From a virus, in the IMG/VR virus record IMGVR_UViG_3300034170_000016, positions 1-41,739 of that record: a stretch of 41,739 nt of DNA; one strand, given 5' to 3'. The notes beneath the pieces are model-generated. The model did not search any database and was not told where the DNA came from. It saw nothing but the letters and a program-made list of their open reading frames with translations. The first letter of the stretch is position 1. Each line of letters starts with the position of its first letter. The position numbers and the translations under genes were made by a program. Below are positions 6,570-13,764 of this stretch, piece after piece.

Positions 6570-7592
6570 ATGGCATTTGAAAAACTTTCCCCTGTTGGCC
6601 GTCTCGTTGGCGGTAGCCCGATCAAAGGCTACCAAGACACTGACGACAAGAGTGGCGCCAAGCTGTTTAACGACGACGGTTCGCCGAAAATGTCGTACAT
6701 CGCAATGCTGGCAATTGAGAAAGCTAACCCCGAGTGGCAAGAACTCTACACCCAGCTTTGGAACGAAGGGCGCGGTGCGTTCCCTCACCTGTTTGACGCC
6801 AATACTGGCGCGTGCATCCGTCCCGACTTCTCGTGGAAAATCACCGACGGCGACGGCGTGGACAAGAACGGCAAGAAGCATTCCGAAAAAGATGGGTACG
6901 CCGGCTGTATGGTGCTCAAGGTGGAAAGCAACTACCCGTTTTCGTGCTTCGACCAAGGCAACTTCCCGGTAACGGACGAAGCCGTTATCTACCGGGGCTG
7001 CTACATCCGTGTGGCCATGAAATGCGTAGGCAATAATGCCACCGGTAACCAAGTGCCAGGTATCAAGATTTACCCACAGGCTCTGCAGTTGATTGGTCAC
7101 GGTGCGCGTATCAGCGGTGGTCCTGACGCTGCGCAACTGTTCGCCGCTCCAGTCACTGCTGGCTATGTCCCGGCTGGCATGTCCGCTACACCGCTGGCCG
7201 GCAGCGCGCCGCCGATGCAGCAGCAGCAGGCCGCACCAGGCATGCAGATGGCGCCACAGCAGGCAGCTCCAGGCATGCAGATGGCTCCCGCACCGATGCA
7301 GATGGGCCAGCAGCCACAACAGGCCGCGCCGCTCCAGCAGATGCAAGCGGCGCCTATGCAACAGCAGGCACCTGCGCCGCTGGTAGTTGCCCAGCCTGAC
7401 CAAGCGTTCGTACAGCAGGCGTTGGGCCAGCAAGCCGCCGCGCCGATCATGGGTACCCCTGTGATGCAGATGGCGCAGCCGCAATACCAAATGACCCCAG
7501 CGGCCGGGGGTCATACCCGGGAAGCCTGGCACGCCAACGGGAACACCGACGATCAGTTGATCGCAGCGGGCATGATGATCCGCATTGCCTAA
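6570..7592 (+). CDS. DUF2815 single-stranded DNA-binding protein (340 aa)
   Basis: The first 200 residues match the DUF2815 family, phage ssDNA-binding proteins with an OB-type fold usually found beside DUF2800. Segments such as KMSYIAMLAIEK and YRGCYIRVAM are visible. The C-terminal part (about 215-310) is low-complexity, rich in Gln, Met, Ala and Pro, with repeated AAPGMQMAP-like units. It is probably disordered, as SSB tails are, and may contact partner proteins. The start at 6570 is chosen for AAGGGT just upstream; an earlier in-frame ATG at 6477 lies inside the nuclease gene. A terminator follows the stop. Confidence 0.85.
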   Translation: MAFEKLSPVGRLVGGSPIKGYQDTDDKSGAKLFNDDGSPKMSYIAMLAIEKANPEWQELYTQLWNEGRGAFPHLFDANTGACIRPDFSWKITDGDGVDKNGKKHSEKDGYAGCMVLKVESNYPFSCFDQGNFPVTDEAVIYRGCYIRVAMKCVGNNATGNQVPGIKIYPQALQLIGHGARISGGPDAAQLFAAPVTAGYVPAGMSATPLAGSAPPMQQQQAAPGMQMAPQQAAPGMQMAPAPMQMGQQPQQAAPLQQMQAAPMQQQAPAPLVVAQPDQAFVQQALGQQAAAPIMGTPVMQMAQPQYQMTPAAGGHTREAWHANGNTDDQLIAAGMMIRIA

Positions 7593-7600
7593 CCCCTTCT

Positions 7601-7625
7601 AGCCCCTCACCCCGAGGGGCTTTTT
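7601..7625 (+). terminator. Rho-independent terminator, plus strand
   Basis: AGCCCCTC (7601-7608), loop ACCCC, GAGGGGCT (7614-7621), then a run of five T. It separates the ssDNA-binding gene from the polymerase gene and may reduce polymerase expression relative to the SSB. Confidence 0.9.
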
Positions 7626-7643
7626 ACACCCGAGGCACCTACG

Positions 7644-9674
7644 ATGGGCTCATATTCCCAAGGTCCGCTTGACATTGAATGCTACCGCAATTATTTCCTC
7701 GTAAAGACGCTCGACCCCGCCACCAACGTTTTCACTGACTTCGAAATGTTCCCGGGTCAGTGCATGAATGTGCTTGCTCTGCGCATGCACCTAGCCACCC
7801 GCACCATCTACACTTTCAACGGTAACAACTACGACGTGCCGATGCTGGCGGCGTTCCTGCACGAGTGCAACGTAAACGGGGCGCCGCACGACTACGCGAC
7901 CAGCCGCGACTTGTGCTTGAAAATGAAAGCCTACAACGACGCCATTATTGTCGGGCGCCTGCGGAGCTGGACGTTCTACAAGCAATACGGAATCGAGGAA
8001 CTGACGTGGCTCAAGCACGTCGACATTATCGAGGTGGCGCCAGGGGTCAAGATTGGCCTCAAGATGTACATGGGTCGCATGCACAGTCACACGCTGCAAG
8101 ACTTGCCGATTGACCCGGCCGGCGAAGTGCTGCCCGAGCAGCGGGCGCCGATGCGGATGTACTGCGGCAATGACTTGATCGGCACCTGGCAACTCGTGCA
8201 GGTGTGCGAGGAAAAGGGGCGCCTGCCGCTGCGCAGGCAGATCGGCGAACAGTACGGCATTGATGTCATGTCGAAGTCGGACGCCCAAATCGCCGAAAGC
8301 GTGATAAAGGCCGAACTACCATTCCGGCCTGACAAGGTGGTTTACCCCCACGGCTACCAGTTCCACTACCAGGCGCCACCGTTCATTCGCTTCGAAACGG
8401 AGCAGATGCGCCAACTGTTGGCCACGATTCTGACTACACCTTTCACCGTCAACGATGTCGATCAGCTCAAGACGAATGACGACGATGTGGTCTACGACAT
8501 TGACGGCAACAAGGTCAAAACAGGGATCATCATTCCGCCCGAAATTGCAGGCACCGATATCAGGATTGGGAGCAGTTGCTACCGCGTCGGGATCGGCGGC
8601 TTGCACAGCAGCGAGAAGTCCGTGTGGTATCAGACGGTCCCGGGTATGTGGAGCATTGACGACTTCGACGTTGGCAGCTATTACCCGTCTCTGATCCTGC
8701 TGATGAACATGTTTCCCAAGGCAATCGGCGAGGCGTTCATTGCGATATACCGCAAGATATACACGCAGCGCCTGGCAGCAAAGGCGAAGGCTGGGGCGGC
8801 AGCAGGCGCGATTAAAGAACTACAAAAGCGCCAGCACACCAGCGAGGAATACCAGGCGCTAAAAGGCGAGGTCAAACACTGGAAGTCGGTGGCCGACGGT
8901 CTGAAAATTACGCTCAACGGTGCGTTTGGCAAACTGGGTTCCAAGTACTCAATCCTGTTCGCCCCCGAGCTGCTGATCCGCACCACCATCACAGGCCAGC
9001 TAGCCCTACTCATGCTGATCGAAGCGCTTGAGGTGCGGGGCATTCCAGTCGTATCGGCCAACACCGACGGCATTATCTTGAAGACGCCAGCCGGCATGGA
9101 AGCGTTCCGCGACAGCGTGATTAAGTGGTGGGAGCAAGAGACGGGCCTTGAAATGGAACAGACGCCGTACACCGCCATTTTCAACCGCGACGTGAATAAT
9201 TACATTGCCTTCAAGCCCGACGGATCGCACAAGGCCAAGGGTTGCTTTGGCGAGGCTGGGGTATCGCCGGACGCCAGCCCGAGCGGCAAGCACCCTGACA
9301 ACGAGATATGCGCCGACGCGGTGATTGCGTACCTGGGTCACGGCACGCCGCTATTCACGACCATTCGCCAGTGTCAGGACATTCGCAAGTTTGTCACGGT
9401 GCAGCAGGTCACGGGTGGGGCTGTCTACGAGCGCACAGGCGAGTACCTGGGCAAAGCGGTACGCTGGTATCACGCGAAGGGGTCCACGCACTGCCTGCGC
9501 TACGCCAAGCCGCGCCAGGGGCAGACCATCGGCAACAAGGTGCCGAACAGCGACGGGGTGGCGCCGTGCATGACACTCCCCGACGTGCTGCCGGCCGATA
9601 TTGATTACAGCTACTACGAGCGCGAGGCGTACCGGATGCTGTTGGACCTGGGGGTGTTGACAGCCCGTAAATAA
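7644..9674 (+). CDS. Family B DNA polymerase (676 aa)
   Basis: Replicative polymerase with an N-terminal 3'-5' exonuclease: Exo I LDIE (9-12), Exo II FNGNNYD (58-64), Exo III YCGND (173-177). The polymerase domain has motif A DFDVGSYYPS (340-349), motif B LKITLNGAFGKLGS (420-433) and motif C SANTDGI (471-477). Motif C differs from the usual DTD: the first Asp is Asn, but the metal-binding second Asp (475) is kept. The chain is short for family B, and Exo I lies only 10 residues from the start, so no long N-terminal domain is present. GAGG precedes the ATG. Its final codons CGT AAA TAA form part of the operator-like motif of promoter P3. Confidence 0.9.
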   Translation: MGSYSQGPLDIECYRNYFLVKTLDPATNVFTDFEMFPGQCMNVLALRMHLATRTIYTFNGNNYDVPMLAAFLHECNVNGAPHDYATSRDLCLKMKAYNDAIIVGRLRSWTFYKQYGIEELTWLKHVDIIEVAPGVKIGLKMYMGRMHSHTLQDLPIDPAGEVLPEQRAPMRMYCGNDLIGTWQLVQVCEEKGRLPLRRQIGEQYGIDVMSKSDAQIAESVIKAELPFRPDKVVYPHGYQFHYQAPPFIRFETEQMRQLLATILTTPFTVNDVDQLKTNDDDVVYDIDGNKVKTGIIIPPEIAGTDIRIGSSCYRVGIGGLHSSEKSVWYQTVPGMWSIDDFDVGSYYPSLILLMNMFPKAIGEAFIAIYRKIYTQRLAAKAKAGAAAGAIKELQKRQHTSEEYQALKGEVKHWKSVADGLKITLNGAFGKLGSKYSILFAPELLIRTTITGQLALLMLIEALEVRGIPVVSANTDGIILKTPAGMEAFRDSVIKWWEQETGLEMEQTPYTAIFNRDVNNYIAFKPDGSHKAKGCFGEAGVSPDASPSGKHPDNEICADAVIAYLGHGTPLFTTIRQCQDIRKFVTVQQVTGGAVYERTGEYLGKAVRWYHAKGSTHCLRYAKPRQGQTIGNKVPNSDGVAPCMTLPDVLPADIDYSYYEREAYRMLLDLGVLTARK

Positions 9675-9685
9675 CGGACGATACT
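9657..9685 (+). promoter_or_regulatory. Promoter with CCGTAAATAACGG in the spacer (P3)
   Basis: TTGACA (9657-9662), 17-bp spacer containing CCGTAAATAACGG (9665-9677) and GATACT (9680-9685). The polymerase stop TAA lies inside the motif. The leader CCAACCAGCACGGAG matches that of P1. Confidence 0.8.
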
Positions 9686-9718
9686 GGCCCCATACCAACC
9701 AGCACGGAGCAAGACGAG

Positions 9719-9907
9719 ATGGTTAGCATCTACAGTACCAACCAGGGCGCTAAAGTGGTTTTTGAAATGGGCAACCGTAAAGCCATTCAAGCCAATGGCG
9801 CGTTCACAGAGTACTTTGTACGCGATAACGCAGAGTCCGAATGGCGCAGCGCTTACGCTGTATTTGCCGACGCTTTCATTGCCAAAGTGAAAGCAGAGGT
9901 CAGGTAA
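9719..9907 (+). CDS. Hypothetical protein (62 aa)
   Basis: A 62-residue soluble protein beginning MVSIYSTNQG. It is predicted to be a small alpha/beta fold: two short strands (KVVFEM, TEYFVRD) followed by an amphipathic helix rich in Ala (YAVFADAFIAKVKAEV). It has its own motif-bearing promoter P3, a CACGGAG ribosome-binding site and a terminator after it, so it forms a single-gene transcription unit. Strong dedicated expression signals for such a small protein suggest an early host-takeover or regulatory factor. The family is not recognised. Confidence 0.8.
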   Translation: MVSIYSTNQGAKVVFEMGNRKAIQANGAFTEYFVRDNAESEWRSAYAVFADAFIAKVKAEVR

Positions 9908-9922
9908 CCAACCCCTGCAGCG

Positions 9923-9943
9923 AGCCCCTTAATCGGGGCTTTT
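9923..9943 (+). terminator. Rho-independent terminator, plus strand
   Basis: AGCCCC (9923-9928), loop TTAATC, GGGGCT (9935-9940), then TTTT including the last stem base. It ends the 62-aa single-gene unit. Confidence 0.8.
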
Positions 9944-9969
9944 CTGGTATCAACGTTTGAGCAGCCATC

Positions 9970-10131
9970 ATGAAAAACCGTAACAAGCTACAACAGTGCC
10001 TGCGCCTGGCCCGCGAAGCATCCCGCGATAGCTGGCAGATTCCCGGCGTGCATAGCGCCACGCGCAAGGCATTACGTCAGATACGCCGGGAGGCAATCAA
10101 GGACGCGCGTTACTGGCGCGAACGCCTGTGA
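9970..10131 (+). CDS. Small basic protein (53 aa)
   Basis: A 53-residue ORF (MKNRNKLQQCLRLAREASRD...) that is strongly basic and helical, with Arg/Lys spread over two predicted helices and an aromatic C-terminus (DARYWRERL). It could bind nucleic acid. Its TGA overlaps the GTG start of the next gene by four bases (GTGA), which supports both. No strong ribosome-binding site is visible and no promoter lies between it and the preceding terminator, so expression probably depends on read-through. Confidence 0.6.
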   Translation: MKNRNKLQQCLRLAREASRDSWQIPGVHSATRKALRQIRREAIKDARYWRERL

Positions 10132-10316
10132 AGCGCGTGGAGGCTTGGGACGTTGTACCGGGGCAAACGCTGCGGTACACCTCCTACGGCAAGAAGCTGG
10201 AAGGGATCGTAACGGCCACGCGCAGCATGCCAAAGGACCGCGTGTTTATCACGCTGACCTGCGGTGTCGTGGAGTGCGGGCGCAGCGCAGTATTTGAACT
10301 TGTTGAGGTGACATGA
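10128..10316 (+). CDS. Hypothetical small beta-rich protein (62 aa)
   Basis: Starts at GTG 10128, overlapping the upstream stop. The sequence (VVPGQTLRYTSYGKKLEGIVTATR, then VFITLTCGVVECGR) alternates hydrophobic and polar residues in short strands, like a small SH3- or KOW-type barrel. It has two cysteines in the last third. The stop is one base before the next ATG, so the three or four small genes here form a coupled string. Family not recognised. Confidence 0.65.
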   Translation: MKRVEAWDVVPGQTLRYTSYGKKLEGIVTATRSMPKDRVFITLTCGVVECGRSAVFELVEVT

Positions 10317-10317
10317 C

Positions 10318-10572
10318 ATGAGCCCCAAAGAGCAATGGAAGTTGGCGTACTGCCTGGCGCGCATGGCACGTAATGACGAAGCACGCCAATGCTGCGCGCC
10401 CTTAAAGTGCCTGCGCAAGTATATGGCGGCAGCGGAAATAGTGCTCAACGCACTACCTGACCCGCTGGAGTACCGCGACTTCGGGCGCATCGTGCGCATG
10501 CAAGACGCGAAGTATTGGAAAGTTGGCGATGCGCCTAACTGGGCAATGTTCCGTATGCTGGGGGTTGCGTGA
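10318..10572 (+). CDS. Hypothetical helical protein (84 aa)
   Basis: An 84-residue, mainly helical protein. It begins MSPKEQWKLAYCLARMARND and has four cysteines in its first half (Cys12, 25, 26 and 31). The C-terminal third has a Trp-rich end (KYWKVGDAPNWAMFRML). It is coupled to the upstream gene by a one-base gap. The stop lies one base before the next ATG. No family recognised; the position in the replication-side block suggests an early gene. Confidence 0.65.
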   Translation: MSPKEQWKLAYCLARMARNDEARQCCAPLKCLRKYMAAAEIVLNALPDPLEYRDFGRIVRMQDAKYWKVGDAPNWAMFRMLGVA

Positions 10573-10573
10573 C

Positions 10574-10741
10574 ATGGCCGCGCCAAAGGGTTCCAATAAG
10601 CCGCACTTGGTCTACTGGTGTGGGTGCTGGCACATACAGAACTGGTTCAACGCGCAGCCGCACCACATCGACGCGGCTTGCGTGTGGATCGCCAACACTA
10701 ACGCTTCTGCATCTGTTCGGCGTAAGCCTTGCACAACTTGA
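10574..10741 (+). CDS. Hypothetical protein (55 aa), convergent overlap with Rz
   Basis: A 55-residue ORF that starts directly after the stop of the 84-aa gene. The middle is aromatic and Cys/His-rich (WCGCWHIQNWFNAQPHHIDAACVW), which could be a metal site. Its last 44 bp run antisense over the end of the leftward spanin gene, so this is where the two main transcription directions meet. No terminator is visible between them. The C-terminal residues may be less conserved because of that overlap. Confidence 0.5.
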   Translation: MAAPKGSNKPHLVYWCGCWHIQNWFNAQPHHIDAACVWIANTNASASVRRKPCTT

Positions 10742-11168
10742 GCGCCTTCAATTGCTTGGGGTATTCTCGTTCCCATACCAAAGCACGGGCGACAAGATCG
10801 GCGTCAAGTCCAAGGGTTCCGCCAGTATTTCCACTGGCGGGGCCAGGTACGGCATCGGCTCGCACACCTGCACCGGGGCACTTGGCCGCGACCCGCAGCC
10901 CGCACTTGCCAGTACGCAGGCAATCATTAAGCCTCTGCAGCTCCACGTCTTTACCATCGCTTTCAATCCTCACTCGATCAATGACCTGCTGCCCGGTGGC
11001 CACGGTGGCTTCGGCGTCAAGCCGTTGCTTGTTGACCGCTTGCACCGCCAGCACCTGGGCCTGTGCCGCTGCCAGGGCGGTTTGGGACACGTCAGCATCC
11101 CATCGCCAGCCCTGAATCAGCCAAGCCGCGCAGAACGCCACCAGCGCGGCCAGCGCATAGCCCTTCAT
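10698..11168 (-). CDS. Rz-like inner-membrane spanin (156 aa)
   Basis: The N-terminus has a single membrane helix (ALAALVAFCAAWLIQGW, about residues 5-21) followed by a long helical periplasmic domain with Ala/Gln-rich coiled-coil character (residues 27-85), as in Rz i-spanins. The C-terminus is also helical. It lies last in the lysis cassette, overlapping the endolysin stop by four bases. A second gene with a lipobox is nested in another frame inside it, which is the usual Rz/Rz1 arrangement. Together the two proteins would span the periplasm and fuse inner and outer membranes at lysis of a Gram-negative host. Confidence 0.8.
   Translation of the reverse strand: MKGYALAALVAFCAAWLIQGWRWDADVSQTALAAAQAQVLAVQAVNKQRLDAEATVATGQQVIDRVRIESDGKDVELQRLNDCLRTGKCGLRVAAKCPGAGVRADAVPGPASGNTGGTLGLDADLVARALVWEREYPKQLKALKLCKAYAEQMQKR
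10748..10957 (-). CDS. Rz1-like outer-membrane lipoprotein spanin, nested in Rz (69 aa)
   Basis: A 69-residue ORF lying wholly inside the Rz gene in another frame. It has a short N-terminal hydrophobic segment and the lipobox-like LASAGC near residue 20, followed by a Pro-rich mature peptide (PSAPVQVCEPMPYLAPP). A lipid-anchored, Pro-rich short peptide nested in Rz is characteristic of Rz1 o-spanins. The ATG at 10957 is preferred because GAGG stands upstream; a TTG at 10966 is possible. The lipobox is not ideal, with Ser at -3. Confidence 0.75.
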   Translation of the reverse strand: MVKTWSCRGLMIACVLASAGCGSRPSAPVQVCEPMPYLAPPVEILAEPLDLTPILSPVLWYGNENTPSN

Positions 11169-11665
11169 GCTGTTGCCCCCACCGCGTTACCCCAGGACGC
11201 CGACCACTTATCCGGATGCGGCTTACCAGGGCGCCAGGTCTGCACGTAGCGCTCCCAGCCTTTGGCCTGGGTGTCAGGCACCGGGGCTGCATCGGTGAAC
11301 ATGAGCAGGCGAGCGAACGCGGCACCCAACACATCGTCGGTTTGCATGGCTGACCACACTGCTTCGACTTCGAACGGTACGCCCCGGGCCTGGCACACTG
11401 CTCGCGCCCAGTTCTGCACGTCGTTGCGATAGAAGTTCATGACACCGTTGATGCCACCGCGTTCGAACTGCCAGAAGCTCACAGCCGGACCCTCGGGCAC
11501 GTTCTGCTTCTCGCCGTCGCGGGTAACCGTGATCACCTGGCGCCGAGCAGCGAACCCCGATTCTTGAAACCCGATGGCCGCGTGCTGGACGCGCACCTGT
11601 TTGCTGTCGAGCTTGCCAGGCAGCAGGGAGAACGCTTGGTCAATGGCTTGCTTGGGGTAGGTCAT
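11165..11665 (-). CDS. Endolysin, lysozyme/transglycosylase-like (166 aa)
   Basis: A 166-residue soluble enzyme with the lysozyme-fold signature HAAIGFQESGFAAR (28-41), in which Glu35 is the probable catalytic acid. GPAVSFWQFERGG further on resembles the active-site strand that follows it in goose-type lysozymes and soluble transglycosylases. There is no signal peptide, so release would need a holin. The gene overlaps both neighbours by four bases, with the spanins after it and small membrane proteins before it. It would cleave peptidoglycan glycan strands. The subfamily is not certain. Confidence 0.75.
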   Translation of the reverse strand: MTYPKQAIDQAFSLLPGKLDSKQVRVQHAAIGFQESGFAARRQVITVTRDGEKQNVPEGPAVSFWQFERGGINGVMNFYRNDVQNWARAVCQARGVPFEVEAVWSAMQTDDVLGAAFARLLMFTDAAPVPDTQAKGWERYVQTWRPGKPHPDKWSASWGNAVGATA

Positions 11666-11955
11666 TTCTCCACCTTCTCAATGGCTGCTTTAGTGGCTGC
11701 GTTGGACCCTTTCGCCAGTACGGCGATCTGTTCAACGAGAAAGGTATTGCGGTCGGTGAGCGCTCGCAGTTGCTTGGTGTACGCCCGTCGCATCGAAGCG
11801 CGCTCTTTGCTGTGCAATTCTACCAACTGCACGGTGGTGGCCAGGTCTTGCTGTGCACGTACTGTGTAGCCGGCGCCAGCCGACATGACAACCGACACTG
11901 CGAGCAGTGCGGGGATAACGCTTCTGTCCCATGCTTTACGGAGTTGTTCGCCCAT
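11662..11955 (-). CDS. Small membrane protein of lysis cassette (97 aa)
   Basis: One N-terminal membrane helix (SVIPALLAVSVVMSAGAGYTV, about residues 12-32) is followed by a long amphipathic helix with heptad spacing (AQQDLATTVQLVEL, KERASMRRAYTKQLRALTDRN). This can be a holin, an antiholin or an additional spanin-like protein. It sits directly upstream of the endolysin with a four-base overlap, and overlaps the 3' end of the preceding 117-aa gene by 20 bases. The preceding gene has a similar layout, and sequence alone does not show which one is the holin. Confidence 0.65.
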   Translation of the reverse strand: MGEQLRKAWDRSVIPALLAVSVVMSAGAGYTVRAQQDLATTVQLVELHSKERASMRRAYTKQLRALTDRNTFLVEQIAVLAKGSNAATKAAIEKVEK

Positions 11956-12289
11956 TTTGAGACCTCATAAATTCTTGAATTTGTTGACCAAGCTCGCCGT
12001 TCCGCTGACGCAAAGCATCAAGCTGCTCGCTCATTCGCGCATTGGAAACTTTCAGTTCTGTCAAGTCCTTATTGAGCTGCGTTACAGTTGACCACGCTGC
12101 CTCAGCCTTTAGTTCAAACGCTTCGGCCTTTTCTTTCCAGTCGTCGCGGTCGGCTTGCAGAATCGACACCTGCGTGGTCTCGTTCTTTTGCGAATCAAGC
12201 CACTTATTTAACGCGGCTGACAATGCCAAAAATGTTGCTACTCCAGCAGCAATAATCGTCGGCACACCTTCTAGGGCCGCTGTGTCCAT
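11936..12289 (-). CDS. Putative holin-like membrane protein with coiled coil (117 aa)
   Basis: An N-terminal hydrophobic helix (VPTIIAAGVATFLALSAALNKWL, about residues 9-31) is followed by a coiled coil of some 70 residues (repeated Leu/Ala heptads such as WKEKAEAFELKAEAA, LNKDLTELKVSNARM and LDALRQRNGEL). It is the first gene of the lysis cassette, with GGGGAT as the ribosome-binding site. The N-out single-pass topology would be unusual for a class I holin but is seen in some small phage holins. The function is inferred from position. Confidence 0.6.
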   Translation of the reverse strand: MDTAALEGVPTIIAAGVATFLALSAALNKWLDSQKNETTQVSILQADRDDWKEKAEAFELKAEAAWSTVTQLNKDLTELKVSNARMSEQLDALRQRNGELGQQIQEFMRSQNGRTTP

Positions 12290-12305
12290 TAGTTATCCCC
12301 GGATG

Positions 12306-12338
12306 TGAGAACGCCAGGCGTATTGCCTGGCGTTCTCA
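12306..12338. other. Strong 14-bp hairpin without T run
   Basis: TGAGAACGCCAGGC (12306-12319) and its exact complement GCCTGGCGTTCTCA (12325-12338), with a 5-nt loop. It lies between the tail-fibre chaperone and the lysis cassette. Neither strand has a T run after it, so it is not a classical terminator. It may mark an RNA-processing or stability site. Confidence 0.7.
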
Positions 12339-12359
12339 TGGTAGCGCAATGCCGTTATG

Positions 12360-12866
12360 TCAGGAAGCCTGCGCCGGACGGGATGCGGATACTGTTAGGT
12401 CCATACCGGCCAGCGGCTGCACTGGCCAATCAACTACAGGTGGCCAGCCAGGTTGCAAGGTCACGCGACCCAACAGCACAGCGTAACGCTTCCATTCCAA
12501 CAACTGCGCAGTACGCACGGGAAGCTCGGCAACCTCTTCAGGTGTCGCCATTTCCAGCTCAACAGAATCGTTGAGCGTGCCAATACGCGCAGTCAACGCA
12601 ACCTTCTGTGCGTTCGCCAATTGGGTCAACCCTTGCAGCTTGGCACTTTGCTGCTCAAGTATTTCCTGTGCTGTTGGTGGCGGTAGAGGCTCCTTGGTGA
12701 TCGTGCCGTCTGAATGCAGTGTCCACACGCCGTCCGACTCGTTGACCATGCGCAAAAATAGCTCATCGTTTACCGCAACTGCACCCTCGGGGATGATGTT
12801 TACTGCGTCATCGTAACGCAACAGCAACACTCCGCTGGCATCAAAAGTGGCGTATTTTAGGCCCAT
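12360..12866 (-). CDS. Tail fibre assembly chaperone (168 aa)
   Basis: The C-terminal part (TAQLLEWKRYAVLLGRV..., then QPGWPPVVDWPVQP) is the hallmark of the Caudovirales tail fibre assembly family (lambda Tfa-like). A beta-rich N-terminal segment (KYATFDASGVLLLRYDDAVN) would contact the fibre tip, and a central helical region (about 65-105) links the two. Such proteins help the fibre trimerise and may stay bound to its end. It follows the fibre gene immediately, with AGGGAGA before the ATG. The overall length is typical of the family. Confidence 0.8.
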   Translation of the reverse strand: MGLKYATFDASGVLLLRYDDAVNIIPEGAVAVNDELFLRMVNESDGVWTLHSDGTITKEPLPPPTAQEILEQQSAKLQGLTQLANAQKVALTARIGTLNDSVELEMATPEEVAELPVRTAQLLEWKRYAVLLGRVTLQPGWPPVVDWPVQPLAGMDLTVSASRPAQAS

Positions 12867-12870
12867 TTGC

Positions 12871-13761
12871 TTATCTCCCTACCGAAAAATATTGAACAGT
12901 GCCGGTTCCGCCTGGCCCCATGTTCAAAGTGATTGCACTTAACGACGTTGAGCCCGTTGACGTTGCCACAGCGCCAGATGCAGCACCGTGCGACGTAATA
13001 GAGCGAAAATATTGGTTTGGAAACGGGATGGGGAACGAAACCGTAACCGTTGCACCTGCAGTAATGGTGCCTGCGCCCCACTGGAAAATGAAACCACCCA
13101 TCCACGTTGGTAGCGCAATATAGCCGGACAATCCGGTAACTAACACAAACCCGTTGCGCATTTTCTTTGGCGTTACAATTGTGGTGTCATCGACACCAGC
13201 GTCTGTTAGCACCTGCGTGGCTACCTTGGCCCAGCCGAACACGGTTTCAGTCGCTTGCACAAGGTACGCGGTCAGACGCTGCGCGAGCTTGAGCGGCGTA
13301 ATCATGCGGGTGTCATCGGTGCCGGTAGTTGTCTCAAGCGTCGTTGCGACCTCCGCAACACCTGCAACGGTTTCGCTTGCTGCAGGCACCACAGAAACGT
13401 CAACCCATGTCGCACCTACGGCACCCGGCACCGTAGAGTTATTAACTACAGTACTGCGCCAGTACGTGTTAGCGTACCGCACCACTGCGTTAATTGGGTA
13501 AGGTGCTGCGGCTGCTACGTAGCTAGGGAATCCCTGTTTTTGTATTTCCCCAATAGCGCTAGTAACTGCGTTAAACAGGGTGTTCATTTCTTTACGCCCA
13601 ACAGGCTTGTAGCCAGGCGCAGTGTCTACGAGTTCGTAGTCTGTCCCCCAGCCAAGCGTATAGCTAATGCTGCCGTCAGGCTGTAATGCGCTTGGCACAA
13701 CCCCGCCAGTGAGCAAATCGCCCGACGTGGCAAACGGTATGCCGAAATAAGGTACAGACAT
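12871..13761 (-). CDS. Tail fibre / receptor-binding protein (296 aa)
   Basis: A short fibre. Residues 1-75 (GIPFATSGD..., YELVDTAPGYKPVGRKEMN) look like a baseplate-attachment region. The middle has an internal duplication (about 128-160 and 170-201), with shared core ETVxGxAxVAT...G-DDT-x-x-TPxK, a repeat common in phage fibres. The C-terminal 80 residues (GFIFQWGAGTI, FPIPFPNQYFRS) resemble the gp53-like tip domain that binds receptors. GGAGGG precedes the ATG. The fibre chaperone follows. Host range is likely set here. Confidence 0.8.
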   Translation of the reverse strand: MSVPYFGIPFATSGDLLTGGVVPSALQPDGSISYTLGWGTDYELVDTAPGYKPVGRKEMNTLFNAVTSAIGEIQKQGFPSYVAAAAPYPINAVVRYANTYWRSTVVNNSTVPGAVGATWVDVSVVPAASETVAGVAEVATTLETTTGTDDTRMITPLKLAQRLTAYLVQATETVFGWAKVATQVLTDAGVDDTTIVTPKKMRNGFVLVTGLSGYIALPTWMGGFIFQWGAGTITAGATVTVSFPIPFPNQYFRSITSHGAASGAVATSTGSTSLSAITLNMGPGGTGTVQYFSVGR

Positions 13762-13764
13762 TTG

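Noticed and set aside
6426-7532. Long antisense ORF (368 codons) over the ssDNA-binding gene
   Set aside because: Its composition (His/Leu/Arg-rich) is what the opposite frame of the Gln/Met/Ala repeat gives, and it overlaps a clear DUF2815 gene with no start signals.
10569-11249. Plus-strand 226-codon ORF over the spanin and endolysin genes
   Set aside because: Antisense to the Rz/Rz1 pair and endolysin; composition typical of a shadow.
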